A stretch of 64,000 nucleotides of DNA from JBCCFC01 sp965213595 (GCA_965213595.1 CBDBZO010000001.1:496001-560000), one strand, 5' to 3'. Shown: positions 52,949 to 62,648, counted from the first letter of the stretch. Translations and numbers: made by a program. The notes: generated from the sequence alone by a model not told the origin.

Positions 52949-53010
52949 TCGGCTAACGCGCCGTACGGGCACGCCATGGCGTGCCCGTACGGCGCGTTAG
53001 CCGATTTTTT
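52948..53010. terminator. 58-base perfect palindrome shared by two convergent genes
   Basis: Positions 52948-53005 are perfectly self-complementary (ATCGGCTAACGCGCCGTACG, GGCACGCC, then the complement) with CGCCATGGCG at the centre. A T tract follows at 53006. The palindrome takes in the last base of the dehydratase TGA and the whole TAA of pdxT, so it is a bidirectional terminator without any spacer. Its GTACGGGCACGCC sequence style suggests a dispersed repeat. Confidence 0.93.
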
Positions 53011-53644
53011 GCGCCATCTGCAAAAACAGCTCGTGGAAGCGATGGTCATTCGTCAGTTCGGGGTGAAAAGCCGTGGCGAGGATCGGCCCCTGCCGCACGG
53101 CAACGGCGACCGTTTGGCCGCTATCCTCGTCGTCTATCAAGCGCTGCACAGCGGGCAGCGCCGCCAGCGTCTCGACCCCGTCGCCCGCTTCAATAACGGC
53201 GGGCGCGCGAATAAAGACGCCGTGGAAGGGCACATCCCCAAGCTCTGTGCCGAACGCCGACACGTCCAAATCCGTCACGAAGCTGTTGACCTGCCGCCCG
53301 AAATAGTTGCGGTCGACGGTCACGTCCAGCCCGCCGATCAGCGTTTGCCCCCCCTGCTTCTGGCCCGTCGCCCGGTCGGCGACCAGAATCATGCCGGCAC
53401 AGGTTCCCCACGTCGGCTGGCCGCCGTGCACCCACTCGCGCAGCGGCTGCACCATGCCCCAGCGCTCGGCGATCAGCGCCATGCTCGTGCTCTCGCCGCC
53501 GGGAATGACCAGGCCGTCCAAGTTGTCGAGTTGAGCGGGCTTGCGCACTTCGAGCGCGTCCGCGCCGAGGCCGCGCAGAATTTTGACGTGCTCGGCAAAC
53601 GCGCCCTGGAGGGCGAGCACGCCGATGCGGGGGTTATTTGGCAT
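52997..53644 (-). CDS. pdxT: pyridoxal 5'-phosphate synthase glutaminase subunit
   Basis: 215-residue class I glutaminase that feeds ammonia to PdxS. It has GVLALQGAFAEHVKILRGLG at residue 8, LVIPGGESTSM, the nucleophile Cys in GTCAGMILVA (about 85), and the His/Glu pair in AFHPELTND (about 193). The start at 53644 matches the family; the ORF extension to 53728 is leader. pdxS lies upstream on the same strand but is separated by 820 bases of decayed toxin-antitoxin genes. Confidence 0.95.
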   Translation of the reverse strand: MPNNPRIGVLALQGAFAEHVKILRGLGADALEVRKPAQLDNLDGLVIPGGESTSMALIAERWGMVQPLREWVHGGQPTWGTCAGMILVADRATGQKQGGQTLIGGLDVTVDRNYFGRQVNSFVTDLDVSAFGTELGDVPFHGVFIRAPAVIEAGDGVETLAALPAVQRLIDDEDSGQTVAVAVRQGPILATAFHPELTNDHRFHELFLQMAQKIG

Positions 53645-53703
53645 TGTTGGCTTCCTGCTGGGCGAGGTATTCGGTCGGGGTGAGGACGGGGAGGGTGGTG
53701 CGG

Positions 53704-54107
53704 TCAACGAAGTCCTTTGAGGTTCCACGTAATGATGGCCTCGACAGCATATTCTTCAGCAGCTTGAAGGACAAAGGCATCACCTATCTTCATTTTCCGC
53801 TTAATTTTATCATGTAAACTCAGTTGCGAAAATCTTGAATCCACGACATGTAAACGTTCGTGTCCCAAAGCCTGGGAGCGGGAGCAGCGAAACATCGTAC
53901 ACCTTCTCAAAGTGAAGCAGCCACTTTGCCAGTTCTTCATCCGATAGGTTGAAAGACGAAATGCCGCATAGCTCCAGAAGGGAGAACTCGTAGAAGCCAG
54001 CCGTTTCTGCCGAGAGATAATTCAAGCAGTGCTTGGCTATCGATAGTGCCGTCATCGCGCGTGAAGAATCGATCCATAACAAAAACGCCTGTGTCAAGTA
54101 AGACCAA
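53704..54107 (-). pseudogene. PIN-domain toxin remnant, two frameshifts
   Basis: Three frames give one PIN protein: LVLLDTGVFVMDRFFTRDDG (TTG start at 54107, AGGAG six bases upstream), then ETAGFYEFSLLELCGISSFN and DEELAKWLLHFEKVYDVSLL, then KMKIGDAFVLQAAEEYAVEA followed by IITWNLKGLR. The first and last parts hold the acidic residues of the PIN ribonuclease site. The interval is two bases more than a multiple of three, as expected for two single-base insertions. It is linked to the broken antitoxin upstream. Confidence 0.7.
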
Positions 54108-54405
54108 ATTCGTCTCCTCTCATCGCTTGATCAAATTCTTCATAGCGTCTTATACGGCATCTGTTCAGCTGCCGCTCGCTGAAATTTGATCAAACTCCTG
54201 CCGCTTTTCCTCTGGCGTCATTGATAACACCTCAGGATACTCGCTTTCAAGCTTTTCAAACACTGAACTCAGCATGGCAAAGGGGGCGCGCGACTCTTGA
54301 TCTGGGAAAAATCACTAAAACTTCCGCTTGTTCATAATCGGGCGGCGGCTCCTTAAACGTAACAACACCATTTTTGTATTCTGCTTTTACGCTAACGCTT
54401 GCCAT
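54094..54405 (-). pseudogene. antitoxin remnant paired with the PIN gene, two compensating frameshifts
   Basis: It starts MASVSVKAEYKNGVVTFKEP at 54405 after a GGGAGGAG site, continues in a second frame (FAMLSSVFEKLESEYPEVLS and TPEEKRQEFDQIS), and ends in the first frame (RRYEEFDQAMRGDEFGLT). The stop overlaps the PIN start by 14 bases, as in intact operons. The two shifts compensate (312 bases, a whole number of codons). The sequence is lower in G+C than the pdx genes on both sides. Confidence 0.6.
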
Positions 54406-54467
54406 AATTTTCTCCTCCCAAATTCATCGACGGGGCAACCCCTGTCACCCCGTCACCTTGTCACGCC

Positions 54468-55394
<927 letters not shown>

Positions 55395-55572
55395 CTTTGC
55401 ACCTCGTAAAGTATGAAATAAACCGCACTGGTTCTTGCTTTTGATTTCCTCAGTTTATCACTTCGCGTGCGAATCTTCAAGCTTTGTTCAATGTTTCACA
55501 AGCAGAAAAAGGCATTGTCGCACCATCTCCGCAGCAATTGTCAGTGCTGCCGCGTGGACATCTGCTCTCCAC

Positions 55573-57129
55573 CTAAAAGCCCAGCTCCTTCTTCCGCCCC
55601 GCGACAAACGCCCGCAGCTCCGCTTCCACGCCTGCATCCAGCGCCGGCGCTTCGTACTCGCTCAGCAGCGCCTGCCACTTCTTCGTGGCGCGGCTCGCCG
55701 CATCCTCCGCGCCGTCGATCGTCCACTGCTCAAAGGCGTCGTAATTTAGCACGCTCGTGTCCGGGCGGTGGAAGGCGGTGCGGAAGTGGCGCATGGTGTG
55801 CGCCGTCCCCAAAAAGTGGCCGCCCGCCTCGACCTCGGCCAGCGCGTCCAGCGCCAGCCCTTCCGCGCTCAGGTCCAGCCCCTTGGCCCAGGTGTGGTAC
55901 ATGCCGAGCAGTTCGCAGTCGAGCACGAACTTTTCATAGCCGCTCGCGAGGCCGCTCTCCAGCCAGCCCGCGCTGTGCAGCACGAAGTTGGTCTGCGCCT
56001 GTACGGCGGGCAGCATCGTCTGCACCGATTCGTAGCCGGATTGCGCGTCGTCGAGCTTGCTGCTGGTAAACATGCCGCCCGTGCGAAAGGGCAGGCCATA
56101 GCGCCGCGCCAGCTGCGAGACGGCAAAAATCGTGAGCTGGCTTTCCGGCGAGCCAAAGACGGTTGCGCCGCTTTGCAGATCGAGGTTCGTCATAAACGAG
56201 CCGTAGACAACGGGGCAGCCCGGCTCGATCATCTGCACCAGCGCAATGCCCGCCAGCGCCTCGGCGTTCTGCAGCGCCAGCGTCCCGCCCACCGCCGCGG
56301 GCGACATCGCGCCGGCCATCAAAAAGGGCGTGATGATCATCGCCTGCCGCGCGCGGGCGTAGACTTTGATGCAGCCCAACATGCGCTCGTCGTAGCGGCG
56401 CGGGCTGCTGACGTTGATCAGCGAGAGCAGCGCTGTCTGCGCTCGCATCTCTTCGTCGCCAAACAAAATTTGGGCCATGGCGACGCTGTCCGCCGCGTTC
56501 TGCGGCTCGGTTACGGAGCCCATAAAAGGCTTGTCGCTGAGGCGGATGTGCGCGAGCAGCATGTCCAGGTGACGGGTGGGCACGGGCTCGTCGTTTGGCT
56601 CGCAGACGGTGCCGCCGGAATGATGCAAATAGGGGCTGAGATAGGCCAGTTTGACGAAGTTCTCGAAATCGTCCAGCGTCCCCTCGCGCCGACCGCGCTC
56701 GCGGTCGTAGACAAAGGGCGGGCCGTAGACGGGCGCGAAGATCGAACGCGGCCCGCCAACCGTGACGCAGCGAGCGGGATTACGCGCCAGCTGGATAAAT
56801 TCGGCGGGCGCTTTGGCGACGTGCTCCATCACCGTCGCCTCCTCCAAAAAGACCAGATCCCCTTCGGTGCGCGCGCCGTGTGCGGCCAAAATCTCGCGGC
56901 ACTCTTCGTCGTAAAACGCAATGCCCAACTGGGAGAGAATGTGCATCGAGGCGTCGTGAACCTGCTGCACGGCATCCTCCCGCAGCAGAGCGAGCGGCGC
57001 AAGCTGATACTCAATCTGCGGGGGGCGCGCCGCAGAAGCGCCGTTGGCCCGCGCACCGCGCTCGGCGCGTCGATTTTGACGCCGGTTCGCACGGCGACTG
57101 GCGGCGGTCGGCGGGGAAGTTGTGGCCAT
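55573..57129 (-). CDS. MttB-family methyltransferase, non-pyrrolysine type
   Basis: 518-residue cytoplasmic protein of the trimethylamine methyltransferase superfamily, which transfers methyl groups from quaternary or tertiary amines to a corrinoid protein. It has VQQVHDASMHILSQLGIAFY near residue 54, GPPFVYDRERGRREGTLDDF, YLSPYLHHSGGTVCEPNDEP, and PVVYGSFMTNLDLQSGATVF then GSPESQLTIFAVSQLARRYG. The frame has no internal TAG, so it lacks pyrrolysine and belongs with glycine-betaine or proline-betaine type members. No corrinoid protein or second methyltransferase is adjacent. The first 35 residues are a basic Arg/Ala-rich extension. Confidence 0.9.
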   Translation of the reverse strand: MATTSPPTAASRRANRRQNRRAERGARANGASAARPPQIEYQLAPLALLREDAVQQVHDASMHILSQLGIAFYDEECREILAAHGARTEGDLVFLEEATVMEHVAKAPAEFIQLARNPARCVTVGGPRSIFAPVYGPPFVYDRERGRREGTLDDFENFVKLAYLSPYLHHSGGTVCEPNDEPVPTRHLDMLLAHIRLSDKPFMGSVTEPQNAADSVAMAQILFGDEEMRAQTALLSLINVSSPRRYDERMLGCIKVYARARQAMIITPFLMAGAMSPAAVGGTLALQNAEALAGIALVQMIEPGCPVVYGSFMTNLDLQSGATVFGSPESQLTIFAVSQLARRYGLPFRTGGMFTSSKLDDAQSGYESVQTMLPAVQAQTNFVLHSAGWLESGLASGYEKFVLDCELLGMYHTWAKGLDLSAEGLALDALAEVEAGGHFLGTAHTMRHFRTAFHRPDTSVLNYDAFEQWTIDGAEDAASRATKKWQALLSEYEAPALDAGVEAELRAFVAGRKKELGF

Positions 57130-57234
57130 GGGGCAATTCCTATTGGGGTGGGCACGTTCAAGGAGGGTAAGGTCGAGGCATGGTAAACAGGAAACAGCGA
57201 AAAGTCAAGGCGATTGCCGGAGATTGCAGCAACT

Positions 57235-57364
57235 CTCAATTCAAAGGGAAATCAACCGCAGATAGACGCAGATAAACGCGGATAAGCGTATTGATTGTGC
57301 GCAAAAGCGGGTAAACATCTGCGTCTATCTGCGTTCATCCGCGGTTCCAAATTCTGAATTGAGA
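57235..57364. repeat. nested inverted repeat with CGCAGATAGACGCAGAT units
   Basis: The outer ten-base arms TCTCAATTCA/TGAATTGAGA (57235-57244, 57355-57364) enclose 30-base arms (57254-57283, 57317-57346) built of CGCAGATARACG units. It fills much of the 376-base gap 57130-57505 upstream of hisS, where no gene and no T-box leader is seen. Confidence 0.88.
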
Positions 57365-57472
57365 ATCGCTGCGGAGGCTGGGTTCGCGCGCAGATGACCC
57401 AATCCGAGATGCACCTGCTGGCGAACTAACTCCGCCCCATATTGTGCAAATTCCTCTCTGCTGCTCATCCTG

Positions 57473-57481
57473 TGCTACAAT
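57473..57481 (+). promoter_or_regulatory. extended -10 element upstream of hisS
   Basis: TGCTACAAT fits TGn plus a near-consensus -10 box, 24 bases before the hisS ATG. No -35 box at a proper distance is seen. Confidence 0.35.
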
Positions 57482-57505
57482 TTCTCCAAAAAGAAAGACT
57501 CTTCC

Positions 57506-58912
57506 ATGGCCAAAACCAACACCAAACCCCTCAGCGGCATGAGAGATTTCCTGCCGCTGGACGTGCTGCGCCGCAGCTACGTCCTGAATATCGTCGAGAC
57601 CGTCTACCAGCGCTACGGTTTCGAGCCGCTGGAGACGCCAGCCATGGAGCGGCTCGACACGCTGCTTGGCAAATACGGCGACGAGGGTGATCAGCTGATT
57701 TTCCGCGTGATGAAGCGCGGCGACAAGCTGGACAAAGCCCTGCGCCACCAACCCACCGAGACATCCATCGGCGATGCTGGGCTGCGCTACGACTTGACCG
57801 TGCCGCTGGCGCGCGTGGCCGCCGAATACCGCAGCGAGCTGCCGCGCTTCTTCAAGCGCTACCAAATTCAGCCCGTCTTCCGCGCGGACAGGCCCGCGCG
57901 CGGTCGCTACCGCGAATTCTACCAGTGCGATCTGGACATTGTCGGCTCGGCGTCGCAGACGGTGGAGGCGGAGGTGCTGGCGGCGGCGGCCGATGTCTTT
58001 GAGGCATTGGGCTTTTCCCCTACGCAGATTGACGGCGCAGCGGAAAACAGCTTTGCCATTCGTTTAAACCACAGAGGCATCCTGCGCGGTTTGATGGAGA
58101 CGGCGGGCGTGCCCAATGGCTTAGAGGGCGCGGCGCTTGTCGCAATTGACAAGCTGGACAAGATTGGCGTGGATGGCGTGCGCCGCGAGCTGCTGGCGCG
58201 TGGCCTGTCAAGCGAGATCGTCGACGGGCTGCTGGACGCAATGCACAGCGCACCCGCCGACGAGGCCAACAACGTCGACAAGCTGGACTGGCTGACGAAT
58301 CTGCTGGGCGGCTCCGAACGCGGTGTGCAGGGCGTAACTCAACTGCGCGATGTGCTCCGCTTTAGCGAACACACGTCTGCCGCCCGCTCCCTCCGCATCG
58401 ATCCCTTCATTGCCCGCGGCCTCAGCTACTACACCGGCGCTATCTTCGAAGTCGAGCTAACCGGCTTTGGCAGCTCGGTGGGCGCTGGCGGGCGCTACGA
58501 CGAGTTGATCGGCATGTTTAGCGGGCAGGCGCTGCCCGCGTGTGGCTTTAGCCTGGGGCTGGAGCGCGTGCTGCTGATCATGGAAGAGCGCGGTCTCTTT
58601 CCCGACAGGCTCGCTGGCCAGCCCCAGCTGCTGGTGACGCAGTTTGACGAGTCGACCGTCGCCGCCAGCTTGGCCCTGGCCCACGAACTGCGCCAAGCGA
58701 ATTTCCGTGTCGATCTCTACCCCGACACCGACCGCTACGGGCGACAGTTTCAGTACGCCGAGGCGCGCGGCATCCGCTATGCGCTGCTGCTGGGGCCCAG
58801 TGAAATCGAGCAGAACGCCGTGGCCATTAAGGATCTGGAGAGCGGCGAGCAGGTCGAAATCGCGCGCGACGCGGTGGCGGGTTGGCTGAGTGAACGCGTG
58901 GCTGAGCTGTAG
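57506..58912 (+). CDS. hisS: histidyl-tRNA synthetase
   Basis: 468-residue class II synthetase. It has motif 1 (ETPAMERLDTLLGKYGDEGD), motif 2 with the class Arg (FRADRPARGRYREFYQCDLD and IVG, about residue 130), the HisA peptide IARGLSYYTGAIFEVEL and motif 3 (CGFSLGLERVLLIM, about 350), then an anticodon-binding domain to the end. The sequence RADRPARGR instead of the frequent RxERPQxGR is typical of one bacterial branch. It appears to head a transcript that may continue into the 180-residue gene 62 bases downstream. Confidence 0.97.
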   Translation: MAKTNTKPLSGMRDFLPLDVLRRSYVLNIVETVYQRYGFEPLETPAMERLDTLLGKYGDEGDQLIFRVMKRGDKLDKALRHQPTETSIGDAGLRYDLTVPLARVAAEYRSELPRFFKRYQIQPVFRADRPARGRYREFYQCDLDIVGSASQTVEAEVLAAAADVFEALGFSPTQIDGAAENSFAIRLNHRGILRGLMETAGVPNGLEGAALVAIDKLDKIGVDGVRRELLARGLSSEIVDGLLDAMHSAPADEANNVDKLDWLTNLLGGSERGVQGVTQLRDVLRFSEHTSAARSLRIDPFIARGLSYYTGAIFEVELTGFGSSVGAGGRYDELIGMFSGQALPACGFSLGLERVLLIMEERGLFPDRLAGQPQLLVTQFDESTVAASLALAHELRQANFRVDLYPDTDRYGRQFQYAEARGIRYALLLGPSEIEQNAVAIKDLESGEQVEIARDAVAGWLSERVAEL

Positions 58913-58974
58913 GGAAAGGCTCGGTCAACAGGCAGTCCGGTTTTCGGCAGTTTCTATTAGAGTGGAGATTTTCT

Positions 58975-59517
58975 GTGGCTCATGTAGCGTTGGTTGACTA
59001 TGACGAGGCGACGGACCCAGCCGTGCGCGCCGTTTACGATGAAATTGTGGCGGAATTGGGCTTTGGCATCGTGCCCAATCTGTTCAAATCGATGGCGACC
59101 CGCCCCGCCTTTTTGGAAGCAAATTGGAAACATTTCCGCTCCACCGTGCTGGCGGGCGAGCTGCCGCGCACGCTCAAGGAGATGATCGGCGTCGCCATCT
59201 CGCAGAAGAACGGCAGCAATTACGCGCTTCAGGTGCACCTCCACAGCCTCACCGTGCTCGGCATCAGCGAAACGGTGCTTGGCCTGCTGGTGACGGACTT
59301 TGACGCGTGCCCGCTGCCGCGCCTGCAAAAAGAGGTGATTCGCTTTGCCCTGCGCGCGGCCACGGCTCCCTCTGCCTTGGGCGAGGAGGACTTTTGCCGC
59401 CTGCACGAGCTCGATCTCTCGCCCGCCGAAATTTTCGAGGTAATCGCAACGGCCAACCTCTTTACCAGCGTCAATCAGTACACGGACTGCATTGCGCTGG
59501 AAATCGACGCGCTGTAG
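58975..59517 (+). CDS. AhpD/carboxymuconolactone decarboxylase-like protein lacking the CxxC
   Basis: 180-residue all-helical protein of the peroxidase-related AhpD-like group. It has GIVPNLFKSMATRPAFLEAN (about residue 31), LPRTLKEMIGVAISQKNGSN and YALQVHLHSLTVLGIS. Active members have NGCxYCxxxH at this place; here both cysteines are replaced (NGSNYALQVH), while the His is kept. It therefore cannot work as a thiol peroxidase. The start is GTG at 58975 after TTAGAGTGGAG. The histidine kinase ATG begins at the base after its TAG, so the two are probably coupled. Confidence 0.85.
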   Translation: MAHVALVDYDEATDPAVRAVYDEIVAELGFGIVPNLFKSMATRPAFLEANWKHFRSTVLAGELPRTLKEMIGVAISQKNGSNYALQVHLHSLTVLGISETVLGLLVTDFDACPLPRLQKEVIRFALRAATAPSALGEEDFCRLHELDLSPAEIFEVIATANLFTSVNQYTDCIALEIDAL

Positions 59518-60903
59518 ATGCATGTGTCTAGAAAACTAAGGTACTTTGTGAGCGATTCACTGATCTCCAACCATTTTACTGAAGCCCCCACCAACGCCAA
59601 CCCACCCTTCACCAATCCACCCTTCGCCAAACTGCTCGGCAGCACGGAGCGGCAGACACTGGCTTATGCCCAAGCCTCATCCAGCCGCATCAACGCCGTC
59701 AACGAAATGGCGGCGGCCATCAACCAGATTCTGGATCGCGACGAAATTCTCGCATTTGTCGGCAAATATGCCAGGTGGCTGCTCGATTTCGACCAGTGCG
59801 CTCTCTGTGTCGAGGCCGATGACAAACTAAACTACACCGTGCTGCACGGCGAGCGCTTCGCCGGCTTCTCGCCGTTCGATTCAACAGCGCTTGGCGCCGC
59901 AAAGCACGACGGCCACCCCATTCGCCGCGCCTTGGCGCTGCGCCAACCTCAACTGGTGGCTGAACTACAAACGCCTGGCGAAGATTTAACTTATCGCTCC
60001 ATGGTGGTCGTTCCCCTGGTCGATGGTGGGCGGGTGTTGGGCGCGCTAATTTTTGCGGCGCGCGCTCCCCAGGCATATGGCCACCAGGATGTTCGCATTG
60101 CGGGGCTGATGGCCCAGCAGGTGGCGGTGGCGCTTGGCAACGCCCAGCGCTTTGCCGAGGTAAACAGACTCTACGCCGAGCTCCAGCGCACGTACAAGGA
60201 GCTGCGCCGCGCCGAGCGGATGCGCGACGACTTCACCAACATGATCGTCCACGATCTGCGCAGCCCGTTGACGGCCGTTGTCGGTTCGCTAAATTTAGCC
60301 CAGCGCATGATCGATCGCGGGGGGCCGGTGCCGCCTTCGCTCTTCGAGCGAGCCAACAGCGCCAGCGAGCAAATCGGCAGCATGATCAACACCATGCTCG
60401 ACGTTAGCAAGCTCGAAGCGGGTAAAATGACGCTTCATCAAACGCCCACGGATATGCGTGCGCTGATCCGCGAGCACGCTGACCTTTACTGGGAGCAGGC
60501 CGCGGCGGAGGAGCGCTGCTTAACGATCCAAATAGCGGATTCGCTGCCGCTTGTCTGCTTGGATGCAAAGCTGATTGAGCGCACGTTGGACAACTTGGTT
60601 CACAACGCTTTGAAATTTACCAAGCGCAACGGGCAGATTGACATTGACGTAACCCTCCACGAGCAAATGCTGCAAATTGCAGTAACCGACAATGGCCCCG
60701 GCATTCCCGCCGACCAGCGCGAGCGAATCTTTGATAAATTTGCCCAGGTGGAAAGCGCCTTTGCCCGCCGCGGCACCGGCCTGGGGCTGACCTTTTGTCG
60801 GCTGGCCGTAGAGGCCCACGGCGGCCGCATCTGGGTTGAACAAGCGCCGTCCCAGGGCAGCCGCTTCCTCTTTACGCTGCCGCTTGCGGACGAGACGTGT
60901 TGA
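59518..60903 (+). CDS. GAF-domain sensor histidine kinase
   Basis: 461-residue kinase without membrane segments, so it is soluble. A GAF sensor domain lies at about 55-215 (ILAFVGKYARWLLDFDQCAL, then RSMVVVPLVDGGRVLGALIF). A short coiled coil leads to the H box MIVHDLRSPLTAVVGSLNLA (His near residue 245). The ATPase part has the N box LDNLVHNALKF, G1 VTDNGPGIPADQ, the F box IFDKF, and G2 RRGTGLGLTFCRLAVEAHGG. No response regulator is adjacent. It starts immediately after the AhpD-like gene, which suggests functional or at least translational linkage. Confidence 0.95.
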   Translation: MHVSRKLRYFVSDSLISNHFTEAPTNANPPFTNPPFAKLLGSTERQTLAYAQASSSRINAVNEMAAAINQILDRDEILAFVGKYARWLLDFDQCALCVEADDKLNYTVLHGERFAGFSPFDSTALGAAKHDGHPIRRALALRQPQLVAELQTPGEDLTYRSMVVVPLVDGGRVLGALIFAARAPQAYGHQDVRIAGLMAQQVAVALGNAQRFAEVNRLYAELQRTYKELRRAERMRDDFTNMIVHDLRSPLTAVVGSLNLAQRMIDRGGPVPPSLFERANSASEQIGSMINTMLDVSKLEAGKMTLHQTPTDMRALIREHADLYWEQAAAEERCLTIQIADSLPLVCLDAKLIERTLDNLVHNALKFTKRNGQIDIDVTLHEQMLQIAVTDNGPGIPADQRERIFDKFAQVESAFARRGTGLGLTFCRLAVEAHGGRIWVEQAPSQGSRFLFTLPLADETC

Positions 60904-60951
60904 TTCCCCACGCCCCGCGCCGCCAAGTTTCCCTTTCCTTCCCCTCCTCGC

Positions 60952-60957
60952 TATAAT
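60952..60957 (+). promoter_or_regulatory. possible -10 box of the aspartate kinase gene
   Basis: A TATAAT sequence lies in the 231-base gap before the kinase gene, 177 bases upstream of its start. The -35 region is poor. A GAATACGTC direct repeat occurs downstream near 61039 and 61061. No known leader motif was recognised. Confidence 0.3.
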
Positions 60958-61134
60958 GCCCCGCAAAATAAAATAGAGCTGACCGGATTTTGCCGTTTGG
61001 TCGCGTCGCCAGAGGGGCGCGCGATTTCTGTGCGCCTTTGAATACGTCAACCTTCGGCTGAATACGTCGACTCCGGCAAGCCATCAACCTTCCAAAAACC
61101 ACTAACCTCTTAAAGAATTGAAAAGCATCTACAC

Positions 61135-62619
61135 ATGGTTGTCCTAAAATTTGGCGGCACGTCCGTCGGCAATATCGAGGCGTTTGAACAGGTAATCAAC
61201 ATCGTCATCCATACGGTCGCGGACGAGCACCGCGCGGCCCGTCCCGGCGCGGTCGTCGTGACCAGCGCCATGAGCGGGGTGACCAACACGCTGATCGAGG
61301 CGGCGCGGCGAGCGGCGGGCGGCGACGAAAGCGTCTACCAAGCGGCCGTGGTGGCGTTGCGCGCCAAGCACGAAGCCGTGGCCCAGCACTTTATCACCGA
61401 CGCCACCCAGCGCGAGCGCGTGCTGGCGCAGATCGACGAGCGGCTGCACGATCTGAGCCGCTTCTGCAGCAGCCTGGCCGTGCTTGGCGAACTGACGCAG
61501 CGCGGACTAGACGTGATCAGCGGGCTGGGCGAGCAGATGAGCGCGCCGCTGCTGGCTGCCGTGCTGCGCGCCCGCGGCGTGCCCGCCCAGAGCGTGGACG
61601 CCCGCGAGCTGATCATCACCGATCACGTCCACGGCGGGGCCGAGCCGCTGATGGCGCAGACCGAGCCGCGCTGCCGCGAGCTGCTGCTGCCGCTCGTGCG
61701 CGACGGCGTTGTGCCGGTGGTAACGGGCTTCATCGGTGCGACCGTCGAGGGCGTGCAGACGACGCTCGGTCGCGGCGGCACGGATTACTCCGCGGCCATC
61801 GTCGGCGCGGCCATCGACGCGAACGAAGTGCAAATCTGGACGGACGTCAACGGCGTGATGACGGCCGATCCGCGCGTCGTCCCCAACGCGCGCAGCATCA
61901 ACCGGCTCACGTACGAAGAGGTGGCCGAGCTGGCCTACTACGGCGCAAAGGTGCTGCACCCCAAGACGGTGCGCCCCGTGATCGAGAAGCGCATTCCCCT
62001 GCGCGTGCTCAATACCTTCGAGCCGGAGCACCCCGGCACGCGCATCGTCGAGCGCGCAGAAATGGAGGGCGATGATTACCAGGGGCGCGGCGTCAAGGCC
62101 GTGACGGCGATTCGCGCCATGAACTTGATCACCGTGGCCGGGCGCGGCTTTATGGGCGTGCCCGGCACGGCGGCGCGCACCTTCCAGGCCGTGGCGGGCG
62201 CAAATGCCAACGTGATGATGATCAGCCAGAGCAGCAGCGAGCAGGGCATCTGCATGGTCATCCCCGCTGCGTCGGCGGAGATCGTGCAGCTGGCGCTGCG
62301 GCAGGAATTTGCGCGCGAGCTGGCCCGCGGCGAAATCGACGGCATCCTCAACCAGCCGGACATCGTAATTGTCGCCGTGGTCGGCAGCACCATGCGCGGC
62401 ACGCCGGGCCTGGCCGCGGGCATCTTTAGCGCCGTGGCCACCCACGAGATCAACGTCATCGCCATTGCCCAGGGTTCAAGCGAAGCCAACATCAGCTTTG
62501 TGCTCGAAGAAGCCCGCGTCGTCGAAGCCGTGCAGGCGATCCACGACGCCTTTGAGCTGCACAAGCCCACCGCCGAACGCAGCCCCCGCATCCGCCTGCT
62601 CACAGCGGAGGTGGCGTAA
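61135..62619 (+). CDS. lysC: aspartate kinase
   Basis: 494-residue enzyme that phosphorylates Asp, the first step towards Lys, Thr and Met. The kinase domain has VVLKFGGTSVGNIEAFEQVI at the start, VVTSAMSGVTNTLIEAARRA, and TTLGRGGTDYSAAIVGAAID then VQIWTDVNGVMTADPRVV. Two ACT domains follow from about residue 315 (ITVAGRGFMGVPGTAARTFQ, VGSTMRGTPGLAAGIFSAVA), which usually bind Lys or Thr for feedback control. The form is monofunctional but has the layout of ThrA-type kinases. Homoserine dehydrogenase follows as a separate gene after a hairpin repeat. Confidence 0.96.
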   Translation: MVVLKFGGTSVGNIEAFEQVINIVIHTVADEHRAARPGAVVVTSAMSGVTNTLIEAARRAAGGDESVYQAAVVALRAKHEAVAQHFITDATQRERVLAQIDERLHDLSRFCSSLAVLGELTQRGLDVISGLGEQMSAPLLAAVLRARGVPAQSVDARELIITDHVHGGAEPLMAQTEPRCRELLLPLVRDGVVPVVTGFIGATVEGVQTTLGRGGTDYSAAIVGAAIDANEVQIWTDVNGVMTADPRVVPNARSINRLTYEEVAELAYYGAKVLHPKTVRPVIEKRIPLRVLNTFEPEHPGTRIVERAEMEGDDYQGRGVKAVTAIRAMNLITVAGRGFMGVPGTAARTFQAVAGANANVMMISQSSSEQGICMVIPAASAEIVQLALRQEFARELARGEIDGILNQPDIVIVAVVGSTMRGTPGLAAGIFSAVATHEINVIAIAQGSSEANISFVLEEARVVEAVQAIHDAFELHKPTAERSPRIRLLTAEVA

Positions 62620-62648
62620 ACCACTTGTTTCATGCGCCACCACGCCTA

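Noticed and set aside
55573..57129. Pyrrolysine-containing trimethylamine methyltransferase
   Set aside because: The frame is open throughout without an internal TAG, so this is a non-pyrrolysine MttB homologue.
57235..57505. T-box or other amino-acid-responsive leader upstream of hisS
   Set aside because: No conserved T-box sequence or specifier stem was recognised. The gap is explained by a nested inverted repeat.
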